Program-made: the position numbers and the translations under genes
Assembly (NCBI GenBank): GCA_900768705.1
Contig: CAAGEB010000024.1
Span: forward strand, 1-43,006
Direction: 5' to 3'
Source of the DNA: Oscillospiraceae bacterium
GTDB taxonomy: Bacteria > Bacillota > Clostridia > Oscillospirales > Ruminococcaceae
Length of the DNA stretch: 43,006 bases
In this document: positions 32,294 to 40,659 of the stretch, piece after piece
Layout: every line of letters begins with the position of its first letter
Position numbering within the stretch: position 1 is the stretch's first letter
The notes under the pieces: model-generated
The model's input: only the letters and a program-made list of their open reading frames with translations
Database searches by the model: none
What the model was told of the DNA's origin: nothing

Positions 32294-34194
32294 TCTTCGT
32301 TATCTGTGATATTCCATGCTATAGCGTCGGAAGGCATCCGCAGATCGCCTCTCGGAGACAGCGTTACCGTTCCCACCTTTACGCCGTCGGGCATACAGCT
32401 GCGCTTGAACTGCTGCGAGAAAAACCGTCTGTAAAAGGTTTTCAGCCATTTCTTTACCGTTCCGGAATCGTATCTGCCTTTGAATGCGTATTCCGCAAGA
32501 CGGAATACCTTTTTCGGAGGAAATCCCCAGCGCAGCGAATAATACAGGAAAAAGTCGTGCAGCTCATAGGGACCCACCAGATCCTCGGTAATCTGAGAAA
32601 TCTCTCCGTTTTCCGCAGGGAGAAGCTCGGGACTTACCGGCGTGTTGTAAATGCTTATCAGCACCTCGGATAATCCGGGATTGTCGGTCTGAGAAGCGTA
32701 ATATGCCACAATATGCCGTACCAGAGTTTTGGGAACCGAAGCATTTACTCCGTACATACTCATCTGATCGCCGTTGTAGGTTGCCCAGCCCAGCGCAAGC
32801 TCGGACAGGTCTCCCGTGCCGATAACCATACCGTTTTCTTCATTGGCTATGTCCATAAGCACCTGAGTGCGCTCTCTTGCCTGACAGTTCTCGTAGGTGA
32901 CATTGTGGTTGTTTTCATCATGTCCTATATCCTTGAAATGCCTGCGGACGCTTTCGGTAATATCTACCACACGAAGAGTGACGCCGAGTATGCTGCAAAG
33001 AGTTTCGGCATTGGATCTGGTACGCTTTGTTGTTCCGAAACAGGGCATAGTCACCGCAATAATATCCGTCATGGGACGGTTGAGTATTTTCATAGCATCT
33101 ACACATACCAGTAATGCCAGACAGGAGTCCAGTCCTCCCGATATTCCGATTTCCACTGTTTTACAGTTGGTATGTTTTATGCGTTTTGCCAGACCGTGAG
33201 CCTGCATTGAGAGAATTTTACCGCAGCGGCTGTCTTTTTCACTGCTTGCTGATGGAACGAAGGGAAGGGGAGAGAATTCACGGGTAAGGGTGGTTTTTTC
33301 CGATTTCATATCAAACGAAATTCTGCGGAGAGAAACCGCTTTTCCGCTTCGGAAAGAGGTGTTTCTTCTCCGTTCGGCGGCAAGTCGATTGACATCGATT
33401 TCGGTAATTGTAAGTCCTGTGGTATATAATTCGCTTTCCGCCAGTGATTTGCCGTTCTCGGAGATTATTCTGTGACCGCCGAAAACAAGATCCTGAGTGG
33501 ATTCGCCCTCCCCCGCACCGGAAAATACATATCCGCAGATAAGCCGTGCAGACTGCCCCACAACCAGAGAACGGCGGTAATCTTCCTTGCCTATGGTTTC
33601 GTTGGAAGCTGATAGGTTTGCGATTATTTCCGCTCCTCCCACAGCAAGCTCGCAGGATGGGGGGATGGGACTCCACAGATCCTCGCATATTTCCACCGCA
33701 AAGGTGAAATTTGTAACAGCTCTGCATTCAAACATCATATTAAGTCCGAAGGGTACGGTTTTCCCGAACAGCTCCGTTTCGTATTCGCCCTCCTCGGGAA
33801 CGGCGAAATGCCGAAGCTCATAGAATTCATTGTAATTCGGAAGATATTTTTTCGGTACAATTCCCAGGGCGGAGCCGTTTTGAAGAACAACGGCGCAATT
33901 GTACAGCTGTCCGCGGAAAATCAGCGGACAGCCCACAACTACAAGCATACCGGAGCCTGCGGTGTGCTTTGCAATGGTTTCGAGACCAAGCATGGCATTA
34001 TCGATAAGCGTATTCTGCAAAAACAGATCCTGACAGGTATATCCGGTGACGCAAAGCTCCGGGAAAATCAGTAGCTTAACTCCTTTTAATTCTGCCTTGC
34101 TTATAAGTCCGCAAATCTGTCCGGCATTGTATTTGCAGTCCGCAACCCGGATTTCGGGAGTCGCCGCCGCTGTTTTTATGAATCCGTCAAACAT
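32290..34194 (-). CDS. nadE: Glutamine-dependent NAD+ synthetase
   Basis: A 634-residue two-domain enzyme that converts deamido-NAD to NAD using glutamine. The N-terminal nitrilase-type glutaminase has its triad: Glu in LIFPELCVTGY, Lys in PKKYLPNYNEF and Cys in AVEICEDLWSP. The C-terminal synthetase has the P-loop GISGGLDSCLALL, then GTGDLSELALGWATYNGDQMSMYGVNAS. ATG at 34194 follows AGGAG; an upstream extension is rejected. A TTGAAT-N17-TATAAT promoter lies 39-67 nt upstream. It heads a long minus-strand gene run; the next gene overlaps by 4 nt. Confidence 0.96.
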   Translation of the reverse strand: MFDGFIKTAAATPEIRVADCKYNAGQICGLISKAELKGVKLLIFPELCVTGYTCQDLFLQNTLIDNAMLGLETIAKHTAGSGMLVVVGCPLIFRGQLYNCAVVLQNGSALGIVPKKYLPNYNEFYELRHFAVPEEGEYETELFGKTVPFGLNMMFECRAVTNFTFAVEICEDLWSPIPPSCELAVGGAEIIANLSASNETIGKEDYRRSLVVGQSARLICGYVFSGAGEGESTQDLVFGGHRIISENGKSLAESELYTTGLTITEIDVNRLAAERRRNTSFRSGKAVSLRRISFDMKSEKTTLTREFSPLPFVPSASSEKDSRCGKILSMQAHGLAKRIKHTNCKTVEIGISGGLDSCLALLVCVDAMKILNRPMTDIIAVTMPCFGTTKRTRSNAETLCSILGVTLRVVDITESVRRHFKDIGHDENNHNVTYENCQARERTQVLMDIANEENGMVIGTGDLSELALGWATYNGDQMSMYGVNASVPKTLVRHIVAYYASQTDNPGLSEVLISIYNTPVSPELLPAENGEISQITEDLVGPYELHDFFLYYSLRWGFPPKKVFRLAEYAFKGRYDSGTVKKWLKTFYRRFFSQQFKRSCMPDGVKVGTVTLSPRGDLRMPSDAIAWNITDNEE

Positions 34195-34232
34195 ATTTTT
34201 ACTCCTAAAACACAAAATAAATATACAGATTT

Positions 34233-34261
34233 ATTATACCATTTTTTCATCTGAAATTCAA
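34233..34261 (-). promoter_or_regulatory. nadE promoter
   Basis: On the minus strand TTGAAT (34261-34256) and TATAAT (34238-34233) are 17 bp apart, giving a leader of about 35 nt before the ATG at 34194. Confidence 0.82.
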
Positions 34262-34364
34262 GGGGTAAAGAGAAAAAACACAAGCTGTGCAGAAAAAGTC
34301 GGTAATCGGTCATTGCAGCGGGACAATAAATTACGGATTGCCGCAAAGTTTTTTCAAAAACCCC

Positions 34365-34393
34365 TTTACAAACGGAAAATAATGTGATATAAT
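34365..34393 (+). promoter_or_regulatory. rpsO-pnp promoter
   Basis: TTTACA (34365-34370) and TATAAT (34388-34393) are 17 bp apart, diverging from the nadE promoter. The first gene, rpsO, starts 126 nt downstream. Confidence 0.85.
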
Positions 34394-34399
34394 AAAACC

Positions 34400-34519
34400 G
34401 TTGTGCAGCATTCGGCTGTGCAAATGGCTCCGATTCCACGGACTGCGGATTTTGCTCTGTCAGAGACGCACCACATCCCTTTACTGTGATTTCGGAAATA
34501 TCTGAAAGAGGTGTAAATT
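34400..34519 (+). promoter_or_regulatory. Structured leader of rpsO (possible S15 autoregulatory region)
   Basis: The leader of about 120 nt can form TTGTGCAGC-ATTCG-GCTGTGCAA (about 34401-34423, with G-U pairs), TCCG/CGGA, CTCT-GTC-AGAG and a final GATTTC/GAAATATC stem near the ribosome binding site AGAGGTG. In other Firmicutes S15 binds its own leader. I see structure but cannot match the known S15 motif, so this is tentative. Confidence 0.35.
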
Positions 34520-34786
34520 ATGTTAAGAAAAGAAGAAAAGACTGCGGTTATCGAAGCAAACCGTATCCACGAGAATGATACCGGTTCTCCCGAGGTTCAG
34601 ATTGCAATTCTCACCAAGAGAATCAATGAGCTGACCGAGCACATCAAGGTTCACAAGAAGGATCATCATTCCACCAGAGGTCTGCTTAAAATGGTAGGTC
34701 ACAGAAGAAACCTTCTGAACTATCTCCAGAAGAAGGACATCGAGCGTTATCGTGCAATTGTTGCAAAGCTTGGTCTTCGTAAGTAA
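34520..34786 (+). CDS. rpsO: 30S ribosomal protein S15
   Basis: An 88-residue ribosomal protein that binds the central domain of 16S rRNA. The whole length matches the family, including HENDTGSPEVQIAILTKRINELTEHIK, HKKDHHSTRGLLKMVGHRRNLLNYLQKKD and the terminal YRAIVAKLGLRK. AGAGGTG precedes the ATG. pnp follows 17 nt after the stop, the classical rpsO-pnp arrangement. It has its own promoter and a structured leader. Confidence 0.98.
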   Translation: MLRKEEKTAVIEANRIHENDTGSPEVQIAILTKRINELTEHIKVHKKDHHSTRGLLKMVGHRRNLLNYLQKKDIERYRAIVAKLGLRK

Positions 34787-34803
34787 TAAAAGGCTGGTTT
34801 TAA

Positions 34804-36930
34804 ATGTTTGAGAATTATAAGGTATTCAAAACAATGTTTGCGGGTCGTGAGCTTACCGTTGAAACCGGTAAGGTCTGCGGTCTGGCGAACGGCTCCTGCT
34901 GGGTGAGATACGGCGAAACGGTGGTTATGGTTAATGTAACCGCTTCTCCCAAGCCCCGGGACGGTGTGGATTTCTTCCCCCTTTCCGTGGATTACGAAGA
35001 AAAGCTTTACTCGGTAGGAAAGATTCCCGGCGGTTTCCTGAAGAGAGAGGGCAGACCCAGCGAGAAGGCAATTTTGACTTCCCGTGTGGTTGACAGACCT
35101 ATGCGTCCTCTTTTCCCGAAGGATATGCGCAATGATGTGGCAATCACTATGACCGTTCTTGCGGTTGATCCCGACTGCTCTCCCGAAATACTCGGAATGA
35201 TAGGTGCTTCCATTGCCGTTACGATTTCCGATATTCCTTGGAACGGACCTATCGGCGGTATTTCCGTCGGTTTGGTGGACGGCGAGATCGTTCTTATGCC
35301 CAATCAGGAGCAGCGTGCCAAGTCTGATCTGCAGCTTACCGTTGCAAGCTCCGAAAAAAAGGTTGTAATGATCGAGGCGGGGGCAAACGAGGTTCCCGAT
35401 GATCTGATGTTCGACGCTATTATGGCAGGTCATAATGAGATTGTCAAGTCTCTTATTCCTTTTATCAAGGATATCGGCGCTCAGATCGGCAAGCCGAAGT
35501 TTGCGTTCGAAAGTCAGGAAGTGGATCACGATATGTTTGAAGCCATTTCCGATTTTGCTATCGAAAAGGTCCGTTACGCTATGGACACCGACGATAAGAA
35601 TATCCGTGAAGAGCGTTTGCAGCCTGTTTATGAAGAGGTTCACGCTAAGTTTGACGAGGTTTATCCCGAAAAGATCGCAATGATCGACGAATGTATGTAC
35701 AAGCTGCAGAAGTTCGTTGTCAGACGCTGGTTGCTGGACGATGGCAAGCGTGTTGACGGCAGAAAGCTGGACGAAATTCGTCCTCTTGCCGCAGAAGTAG
35801 GATTCCTGCCCAGGGTTCACGGCTCGGGACTTTTCACAAGAGGTCAGACTCAGGTTATGACTATCTGTACTCTCGGTCCTGTCAGCGATTCCCAGAAGCT
35901 GGAGGGTCTTGACGAGGAAGAGGGCAAGCGTTATATGCACCACTATAACTTCCCTGCATACTCCGTAGGCGAGACCAAGGCTTCCAGAGGTCCGGGAAGA
36001 AGAGAAATCGGTCACGGCGCACTGGCAGAAAGAGCGTTGCTGCCGGTTATCCCCTCTGTTGAGGAATTCCCTTATGCTATCAGACTGGTATCCGAGGTAC
36101 TCAGCTCCAACGGTTCAACCTCTCAGGGTTCGGTATGCGGTTCCACGCTTGCTCTTATGGACGCAGGCGTTCCCATCAAGAAGCCTGTTGCAGGTATTTC
36201 CTGCGGACTTATCACCGAGGGCGAACGCTGGATGACAATGGTTGATATTCAGGGCGTTGAGGACTTCTTCGGCGATATGGACTTTAAGGTTGCGGGTACT
36301 CACGACGGTATCACCGCAATTCAGATGGATCTGAAGATTGACGGACTTACTCCCGAAATCATCAGAAATGCCTTTGAAAAGACCCACAAGGCAAGAGATT
36401 ATATTCTTGACGAAGTTATGCTCAAGGCTATTCCCGCTCCCCGTGCTCAGGTGGGCAAGTACGCACCCAAGATGCTTACCACCAAGGTTCCCGTTGATAA
36501 GATCAGCGATGTTATCGGCAAGGGCGGAAAGGTTATTCAGAAGCTTTGCGCTGATTTCGAAGTCAAGATTGATGTGGACGAGGACGGAAATGTATTTATC
36601 TGCGGTCTTGATATGGAAAAGGCAAACGCCTGCGTTCAGGTTATCAAGGCCATTGTAAACCCGCCCGAGGTTGGTTCCATCTACAAGGGCAAAGTTGTAA
36701 AGATTATGAACTTCGGTGCATTTGTGGAGATTGCTCCCGGCAAGGACGGAATGGTTCATATTTCCAAGCTGGATAATCACCGTGTTGAAAAGGTTGAGGA
36801 TGTGGTATCCGTTGGCGATGAAATTATCGTTAAGGTAATGGAAATCGACAATCAGGGCAGAATCAATCTTTCCCGCAAGGACGCTCTGGCAGATATAGAA
36901 GCAAAGCGCAGAGCTCAGCAGCAACAGTAA
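34804..36930 (+). CDS. pnp: Polyribonucleotide nucleotidyltransferase (PNPase)
   Basis: A 708-residue 3'-5' phosphorolytic exoribonuclease of mRNA decay. Two RNase PH-like domains are visible: the first with GRELTVETGKVCGLANGSCWVRYGET and FLKREGRPSEKAILTSR, the second with GKRVDGRKLDEIRPL, RVHGSGLFTRGQTQ and SNGSTSQGSVCGSTLALMDAG. A KH domain (DKISDVIGKGGKVIQKL) and an S1 domain (GSIYKGKVVKIMNFGAFVEI ... GRINLSRKDA) end the protein. The length is normal. It is cotranscribed with rpsO. A 12-bp hairpin follows the stop. Confidence 0.98.
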   Translation: MFENYKVFKTMFAGRELTVETGKVCGLANGSCWVRYGETVVMVNVTASPKPRDGVDFFPLSVDYEEKLYSVGKIPGGFLKREGRPSEKAILTSRVVDRPMRPLFPKDMRNDVAITMTVLAVDPDCSPEILGMIGASIAVTISDIPWNGPIGGISVGLVDGEIVLMPNQEQRAKSDLQLTVASSEKKVVMIEAGANEVPDDLMFDAIMAGHNEIVKSLIPFIKDIGAQIGKPKFAFESQEVDHDMFEAISDFAIEKVRYAMDTDDKNIREERLQPVYEEVHAKFDEVYPEKIAMIDECMYKLQKFVVRRWLLDDGKRVDGRKLDEIRPLAAEVGFLPRVHGSGLFTRGQTQVMTICTLGPVSDSQKLEGLDEEEGKRYMHHYNFPAYSVGETKASRGPGRREIGHGALAERALLPVIPSVEEFPYAIRLVSEVLSSNGSTSQGSVCGSTLALMDAGVPIKKPVAGISCGLITEGERWMTMVDIQGVEDFFGDMDFKVAGTHDGITAIQMDLKIDGLTPEIIRNAFEKTHKARDYILDEVMLKAIPAPRAQVGKYAPKMLTTKVPVDKISDVIGKGGKVIQKLCADFEVKIDVDEDGNVFICGLDMEKANACVQVIKAIVNPPEVGSIYKGKVVKIMNFGAFVEIAPGKDGMVHISKLDNHRVEKVEDVVSVGDEIIVKVMEIDNQGRINLSRKDALADIEAKRRAQQQQ

Positions 36931-36936
36931 TAAATC

Positions 36937-36966
36937 AACAGCCTTCCCTTAACGGGGAAGGCTGTT
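36937..36966 (+). terminator. Hairpin after pnp (terminator-like, poor T-tract)
   Basis: AACAGCCTTCCC (36937-36948) pairs perfectly with GGGAAGGCTGTT (36955-36966) around TTAACG. Only CAGTATATC follows, so it may stabilise the 3' end more than terminate. Confidence 0.65.
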
Positions 36967-36992
36967 CAGTATATCGAAAAAGTTATTTTTCA

Positions 36993-37063
36993 AGCCGCCC
37001 CTTTGGCAGCCAAAAGGAAGCGAAAAGCATATTCCGGCTTGTACAAAGCGCAAGATTAACCGC
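36993..37063. repeat. Dispersed repeat, family A (diverged copy)
   Basis: The block AGCCAAAAGGAAGCGAAAAG and its flanks (GCCGCCC upstream, a diverged GGCTTGTACAAAG downstream) match the repeat at 42928-43006. It lies in the 297-nt spacer between pnp and the CPCC gene, which otherwise holds no gene; further on, ACCGTTGGGAA resembles the inverted TTCCCAACG of the 52-bp repeat. Confidence 0.6.
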
Positions 37064-37227
37064 CGATTTGGCAGGGCTTAACTCACAGACTAACCCACAT
37101 TGCAGAGTACCGTTGGGAATTGTCAGCAGTGCAGACAGTAAGGCTGTTTTATTCAAGTGCTTACTAAAAAATGAGAATGTTATTCCGGCTTGACTGAATA
37201 TTATTAACATAAAGGAGTTTGAAAACT

Positions 37228-37875
37228 ATGAAAAATCCCTGTCCCTGCTGCGGTTGTCTGACGCTTCCGGAAAATCATCCGGAACAACACGGCTTTATCT
37301 GCCCTGTGTGCTTCTGGGAGTACGAGGGAAGCGGTTATGATGAAAACACTCCCAGCGGAGCTAATCACGGGATTACTCTTGTTCGGGCAAGGGCAAATTT
37401 CAGAGAGTATGGGGCTTGCACGAAAGAAATGATAGGGTTTACCCGTCCGCCGTTGGAGAATGAAACGGAGATTTTTTCCGAAAACAACCGGCGGGATTTT
37501 GACCGGTATCTGGCACCGTTTTTCAGAAGCGTAATTGAACAGGACAGAAATCCGATAGTAATCTGCAATGCAAGCGATGATATTGTTTATATGAATCCCG
37601 CTGCGAAAGAGCGTTATAAAAAGCACGGAGAGCTTACGGGAAAAAGCATTATGGATTGTCATAACGAAAATTCACAGCAGATTATTTTAAAGATAACCGA
37701 CTGGTTTGAAAAAGACCCGGAGCATAACCTGGTATATACATATCACAATGAAAAGGAAAACAAGGATGTGTATATGGTGGCTCTCAGAGATGAAAACAAG
37801 CGGCTTGTAGGCTATTACGAAAAGCACGAATACCGCAATGCGGAAACAATGAAAAAGTATGATTTGTATGAATGA
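37228..37875 (+). CDS. CPCC cysteine-rich domain fused to a PAS-like domain
   Basis: A 215-residue protein. Residues 1-70 form a CPCC-type cysteine-rich domain: CPCCGC (Cys5, 7, 8, 10) and ICPVCFWEYE (Cys25, 28), a likely zinc site, then GANHGITLVRARANFREYGAC. Residues 99-204 resemble a small PAS domain (RNPIVICNASDDIVYMNPAAKERY, GKSIMDCHNE, HNEKENKDVYMVALRDENKRLVGYYEKH). CPCC proteins are usually stand-alone; the PAS part is found alone in other Clostridia. ATG at 37228 follows AAAGGAG with 10-nt spacing; the upstream TTG is rejected. It overlaps the rimI-like gene by 8 nt. Function is unknown; a redox or ligand sensor is inferred. Confidence 0.82.
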   Translation: MKNPCPCCGCLTLPENHPEQHGFICPVCFWEYEGSGYDENTPSGANHGITLVRARANFREYGACTKEMIGFTRPPLENETEIFSENNRRDFDRYLAPFFRSVIEQDRNPIVICNASDDIVYMNPAAKERYKKHGELTGKSIMDCHNENSQQIILKITDWFEKDPEHNLVYTYHNEKENKDVYMVALRDENKRLVGYYEKHEYRNAETMKKYDLYE

Positions 37876-38308
37876 TTTTGAAGAGGTTTTTGCGGTGGAG
37901 CAGTGCATCGCTCACTCTTGGACAAGGGAAATGCTTCGGGAGGAGCTGGAAAGTCCGCTGTCGGTGATGGTGACTGAAAAGCGGGAAAAGATTGCGGGCT
38001 TTGCTTTGGGAAGGGTGGTTGCCGACGAGGGGGAGATTTTCAGAATTGCCGTGCTTCCCGAATACCGTCGGCAGGGAATTGCCCGTAAGCTTCTGGAAGA
38101 GCTGCATTGTAAAATGCGGGAGAAGGGTGCGTCAGTATGTTTTCTTGAGGTCAGAAGCAAAAATATACCCGCAATTTCCCTTTACGAAAAATACGGGTAT
38201 GAAAGAATATCTTTGCGCCGAAGCTATTACGGCGATGATGACGCAGTAATAATGAAAATACGGGTTACTGCTTACGAACAGCCTTATATCCCAGACCTCG
38301 GACGGTGA
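37868..38308 (+). CDS. rimI: GNAT acetyltransferase, RimI-like
   Basis: A 146-residue acetyltransferase that most resembles RimI, which acetylates the N-terminal alanine of ribosomal protein S18. The GNAT core is visible: FALGRVVADEGEIFRIAVLPEYRRQGIARKLLEEL with the acetyl-CoA-binding RRQGIA loop, then EVRSKNIPAISLYEKYGYERISLRRSYY. The start is uncertain: ATG at 37868 overlaps the CPCC-PAS stop, and ATG at 37859 is in frame nine bases earlier; neither has a strong ribosome binding site. The 3' end runs 44 nt into the convergent response regulator gene. The tsaB/tsaD genes that often accompany rimI are absent here, so the substrate is not certain. Confidence 0.8.
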   Translation: MNDFEEVFAVEQCIAHSWTREMLREELESPLSVMVTEKREKIAGFALGRVVADEGEIFRIAVLPEYRRQGIARKLLEELHCKMREKGASVCFLEVRSKNIPAISLYEKYGYERISLRRSYYGDDDAVIMKIRVTAYEQPYIPDLGR

Positions 38309-38939
38309 CAATTTCAAAGTCGTCGTTGTCCCGAAAGCGTTCTCTCAGACGGTTTATATGAACATCTACGGTTCTTGCCTCGCTGTCGGAATCCAGATCC
38401 CAGAATTCCTCCATAAGGTTGGCTCGGGTAAAGGTTTTGTTCGGGAAAGACAAAAGCTTGAAAAGAATTTGAAATTCCTTGCGTGGGAGTACCGTTTCCA
38501 CGCCGTTTTTGATAACGGAAAATGAATCGTAAATAAGCTCTGTTCCGCCTACCGAAATCCGCTTATCCTCGGCGATTTTACTTCGGCGAAGCAGGGCTTT
38601 TATTCTTAAAAGCATTTCTATTTCATCAACGGGCTTTACCATATAATCGTCCGTTCCCAGCATAAATGACCGTCTGGTGTCCTCGGTGCTGTCCAGAGCG
38701 GTAATCATCAGCACAGGCATATTGTTTCCGCTTTCCCGCAGGGAGTGCAGGGTTTCGTAGCCGTCCATAACGGGCATCATAACATCCAGCACCGCCAGAT
38801 CAATATGCTGTTCAGCAATGGTCTGAAGTGCCTGTTTGCCGTTTTCGGCGGTAAAAACACGGTATCCGTTTTTTTCCAGAGTATATTGATAAAGCCGTCT
38901 GATATTGGCGTGATCGTCGGCAACCAGAATGTTGAACAT
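38265..38939 (-). CDS. OmpR/PhoB family response regulator
   Basis: A 224-residue two-component regulator. The receiver domain has the acidic pair in LVADDH (Asp8, Asp9), the phospho-acceptor Asp52 in AVLDVMMPVMDG and Lys in DDYMVKPVDE. The C-terminal winged helix has LPRKEFQILFKLLSFPNKTFTRANLMEEFWD and EARTVDVHINRLRERF ... VRGLGYKAV. ATG at 38939 follows GAAGGTG; the TTG one codon upstream is not needed. It lies 25 nt after ahcY and has no adjacent kinase; the lone kinase at 25446-26528 is the best partner in the window. Its end overlaps the convergent rimI-like gene by 44 nt. Confidence 0.93.
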   Translation of the reverse strand: MFNILVADDHANIRRLYQYTLEKNGYRVFTAENGKQALQTIAEQHIDLAVLDVMMPVMDGYETLHSLRESGNNMPVLMITALDSTEDTRRSFMLGTDDYMVKPVDEIEMLLRIKALLRRSKIAEDKRISVGGTELIYDSFSVIKNGVETVLPRKEFQILFKLLSFPNKTFTRANLMEEFWDLDSDSEARTVDVHINRLRERFRDNDDFEIVTVRGLGYKAVRKQ

Positions 38940-38964
38940 CAAAAATCACCTTCAGCAAGATTTT

Positions 38965-40203
38965 TTATCCGTACAAATACTTTTCCTGCTCGGGAGTAAG
39001 CCTGTCAATGGAAATTCCCCATGCTTCCAGCTTTCGCATTGCAACCTTGTGGTCTATTTCCTTCGGCACATTAATAGTCTGACCGCCGTGAAGCCTGTCC
39101 TTGTATTTTACAAGATATTCGGCGGAAAGTGCCTGAATTGCAAAGCTCATATCCATAATCTCGGCAGGGTGTCCGTCTCCTGCGGCAAGATTTACCAGAC
39201 GCCCCTCTGCGATAATAAACACTGTTCTTCCGTTGGGCAGCTTATAGCCTACTATGTTATTTCTTGCAGTGTAGCTTTCCACAGCGATTTCACGCAGCCG
39301 TGCCATATTGACTTCCACATCAAAATGTCCCGCATTGCAGCAGATCGCTCCGTCCTTCATATTCATGAAAGCTTCCTCGCCGATAACATCGGAACAGCCG
39401 GTTACAGTGACGAACAAATCGCCGATTTTTGCGGCTTCGTTCATTGGCATTACCTTAAAGCCGTCCATAACTGCTTCCATAGCCTTTATGGGGTCGATTT
39501 CCGTGACAATAACCCGTGCGCCCAAGCCCTTTGCCCGCATGGCAACGCCCTTTCCGCACCAACCGTAGCCAGCCACCACAACATCCTTTCCGGCAACGAT
39601 CAGGTTGGTGGTGCGGTTAATTCCGTCCCATACGGACTGACCTGTTCCGTAACGATTGTCGAAAAGGTGCTTGCAGTCGGCGTCATTCACCAGCATCATC
39701 GGGAATTTCAGCGCACCCGATTTTTCCATAGCTTGCAGGCGGATAATACCTGTTGTTGTTTCCTCGCAGCCGCCGATAATATTTGGGATAAGGTCGGGGC
39801 GGTCTGTATGAACCAGATGCACCAGATCTCCACCGTCGTCGATTATGATATTCGGCTCTGCGTCAATGACTGCACGGATATGGCGGTTATATTCTTCCTC
39901 CGTTGCGCCGTGAACAGCAAATACATTCAGCCCCTCTTTGACAAGAGCCGCCGCTACATCGTCCTGGGTAGAAAGGGGATTGCTTCCGGTAACGAACATC
40001 TCCGCTCCTCCTGCCGCAAACACCAGACAAAGATAAGCAGTCTTTGCTTCCAGATGCACCGACAGAGCAACCTTCAATCCCGAAAAGGGCTTTGTTTCGG
40101 AAAATTCCTTTTCAATTCCGTTCAGCAGCGGCATATTTCTGCGAACCCAGTCTATTTTCCGCTTGCCGCTTTCCCATAAATTGACATCCTTTATCTCGTA
40201 CAT
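38965..40203 (-). CDS. ahcY: Adenosylhomocysteinase
   Basis: A 412-residue NAD-dependent enzyme that splits S-adenosylhomocysteine into adenosine and homocysteine. Landmarks are LSVHLEAKTAYLCLVFAAGGAEMFVTGSNPLSTQDD, GCEETTTGIIRL, NDADCKHLFDNRYGTGQSVWDGINRTTN (active-site region), VVAGYGWCGKGVAMRAKGLGA (NAD-binding Rossmann loop) and CNAGHFDVEV. The C-terminus is short (LTPEQEKYLYG) and lacks the extended tail of the animal enzyme, as in archaeal and Thermotoga-like forms. The adenosine product could feed purine salvage. It starts 15 nt after the SOD-like gene. No SAH riboswitch fits in the short gap. Confidence 0.96.
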   Translation of the reverse strand: MYEIKDVNLWESGKRKIDWVRRNMPLLNGIEKEFSETKPFSGLKVALSVHLEAKTAYLCLVFAAGGAEMFVTGSNPLSTQDDVAAALVKEGLNVFAVHGATEEEYNRHIRAVIDAEPNIIIDDGGDLVHLVHTDRPDLIPNIIGGCEETTTGIIRLQAMEKSGALKFPMMLVNDADCKHLFDNRYGTGQSVWDGINRTTNLIVAGKDVVVAGYGWCGKGVAMRAKGLGARVIVTEIDPIKAMEAVMDGFKVMPMNEAAKIGDLFVTVTGCSDVIGEEAFMNMKDGAICCNAGHFDVEVNMARLREIAVESYTARNNIVGYKLPNGRTVFIIAEGRLVNLAAGDGHPAEIMDMSFAIQALSAEYLVKYKDRLHGGQTINVPKEIDHKVAMRKLEAWGISIDRLTPEQEKYLYG

Positions 40204-40218
40204 AAAAAACTCCTTGTT

Positions 40219-40611
40219 TTATAATATTCTCTGAAGTATAGCGCAGGCTATTTCCGGCTCCGCTCCATCCTTGTGGATATGAAGTACGGCGGGTCTCCCC
40301 GCAATATCGTTTATTTCCTTTTTGTCAACATATATCTTCATTGAGCTTTTACCGTTTTTATCGGAAAAAATTTCCGGGAGTGGAACAATTTTGCCGCCCT
40401 TTGTTTCGCAAAAAACACCTTCGTGAATGTGAAAAGGCAGCTGTTCCGAGTTGGGAAGCCCTTCAAATTCGGCACTGATATAAAAGCCCGAAGGCAGATT
40501 ATATATAAACATATCCCCTTTCAGCATCGGGTATTCGCCGCTGCCGGAAAAGCTCGCCCACAGCACCGGTCTGTCCTGCTCCATAAATGAGTATTTTCCC
40601 ACATTCTGCAT
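40219..40611 (-). CDS. Degenerate Cu/Zn superoxide dismutase-like protein
   Basis: A 130-residue protein with the outline of the Cu/Zn-SOD beta-barrel. Two pieces match the family: LPFHIHEGVFCE (the HxH copper pair) and AGRPAVLHIHKDG (equivalent of the last copper His). The stretch between, which normally holds the bridging His and the zinc His and Asp ligands, has no His at all (KGGKIVPLPEIFSDKNGKS). There is no signal peptide. SOD activity is therefore doubtful; a metal-binding or structural role is possible. AAGGAG precedes the ATG. ahcY follows after 15 nt, so they are probably cotranscribed. Confidence 0.75.
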   Translation of the reverse strand: MQNVGKYSFMEQDRPVLWASFSGSGEYPMLKGDMFIYNLPSGFYISAEFEGLPNSEQLPFHIHEGVFCETKGGKIVPLPEIFSDKNGKSSMKIYVDKKEINDIAGRPAVLHIHKDGAEPEIACAILQRIL

Positions 40612-40659
40612 AATATCACTCTCCTTACGGTTTATGATATGCAGACGGGTTTGTACAAA

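Noticed and set aside
34747..36015. Open frame of about 420 codons on the minus strand
   Set aside because: It is fully antisense to pnp, whose domains are intact; the frame follows from codon bias and its protein has no recognisable family.
38929..40179. Open frame of about 416 codons on the plus strand
   Set aside because: Antisense to ahcY, which has all family motifs; the product is Cys/His-rich without a domain.
40204..40218. SAH riboswitch before ahcY
   Set aside because: Only 15 nt separate ahcY from the upstream gene, so no aptamer fits.
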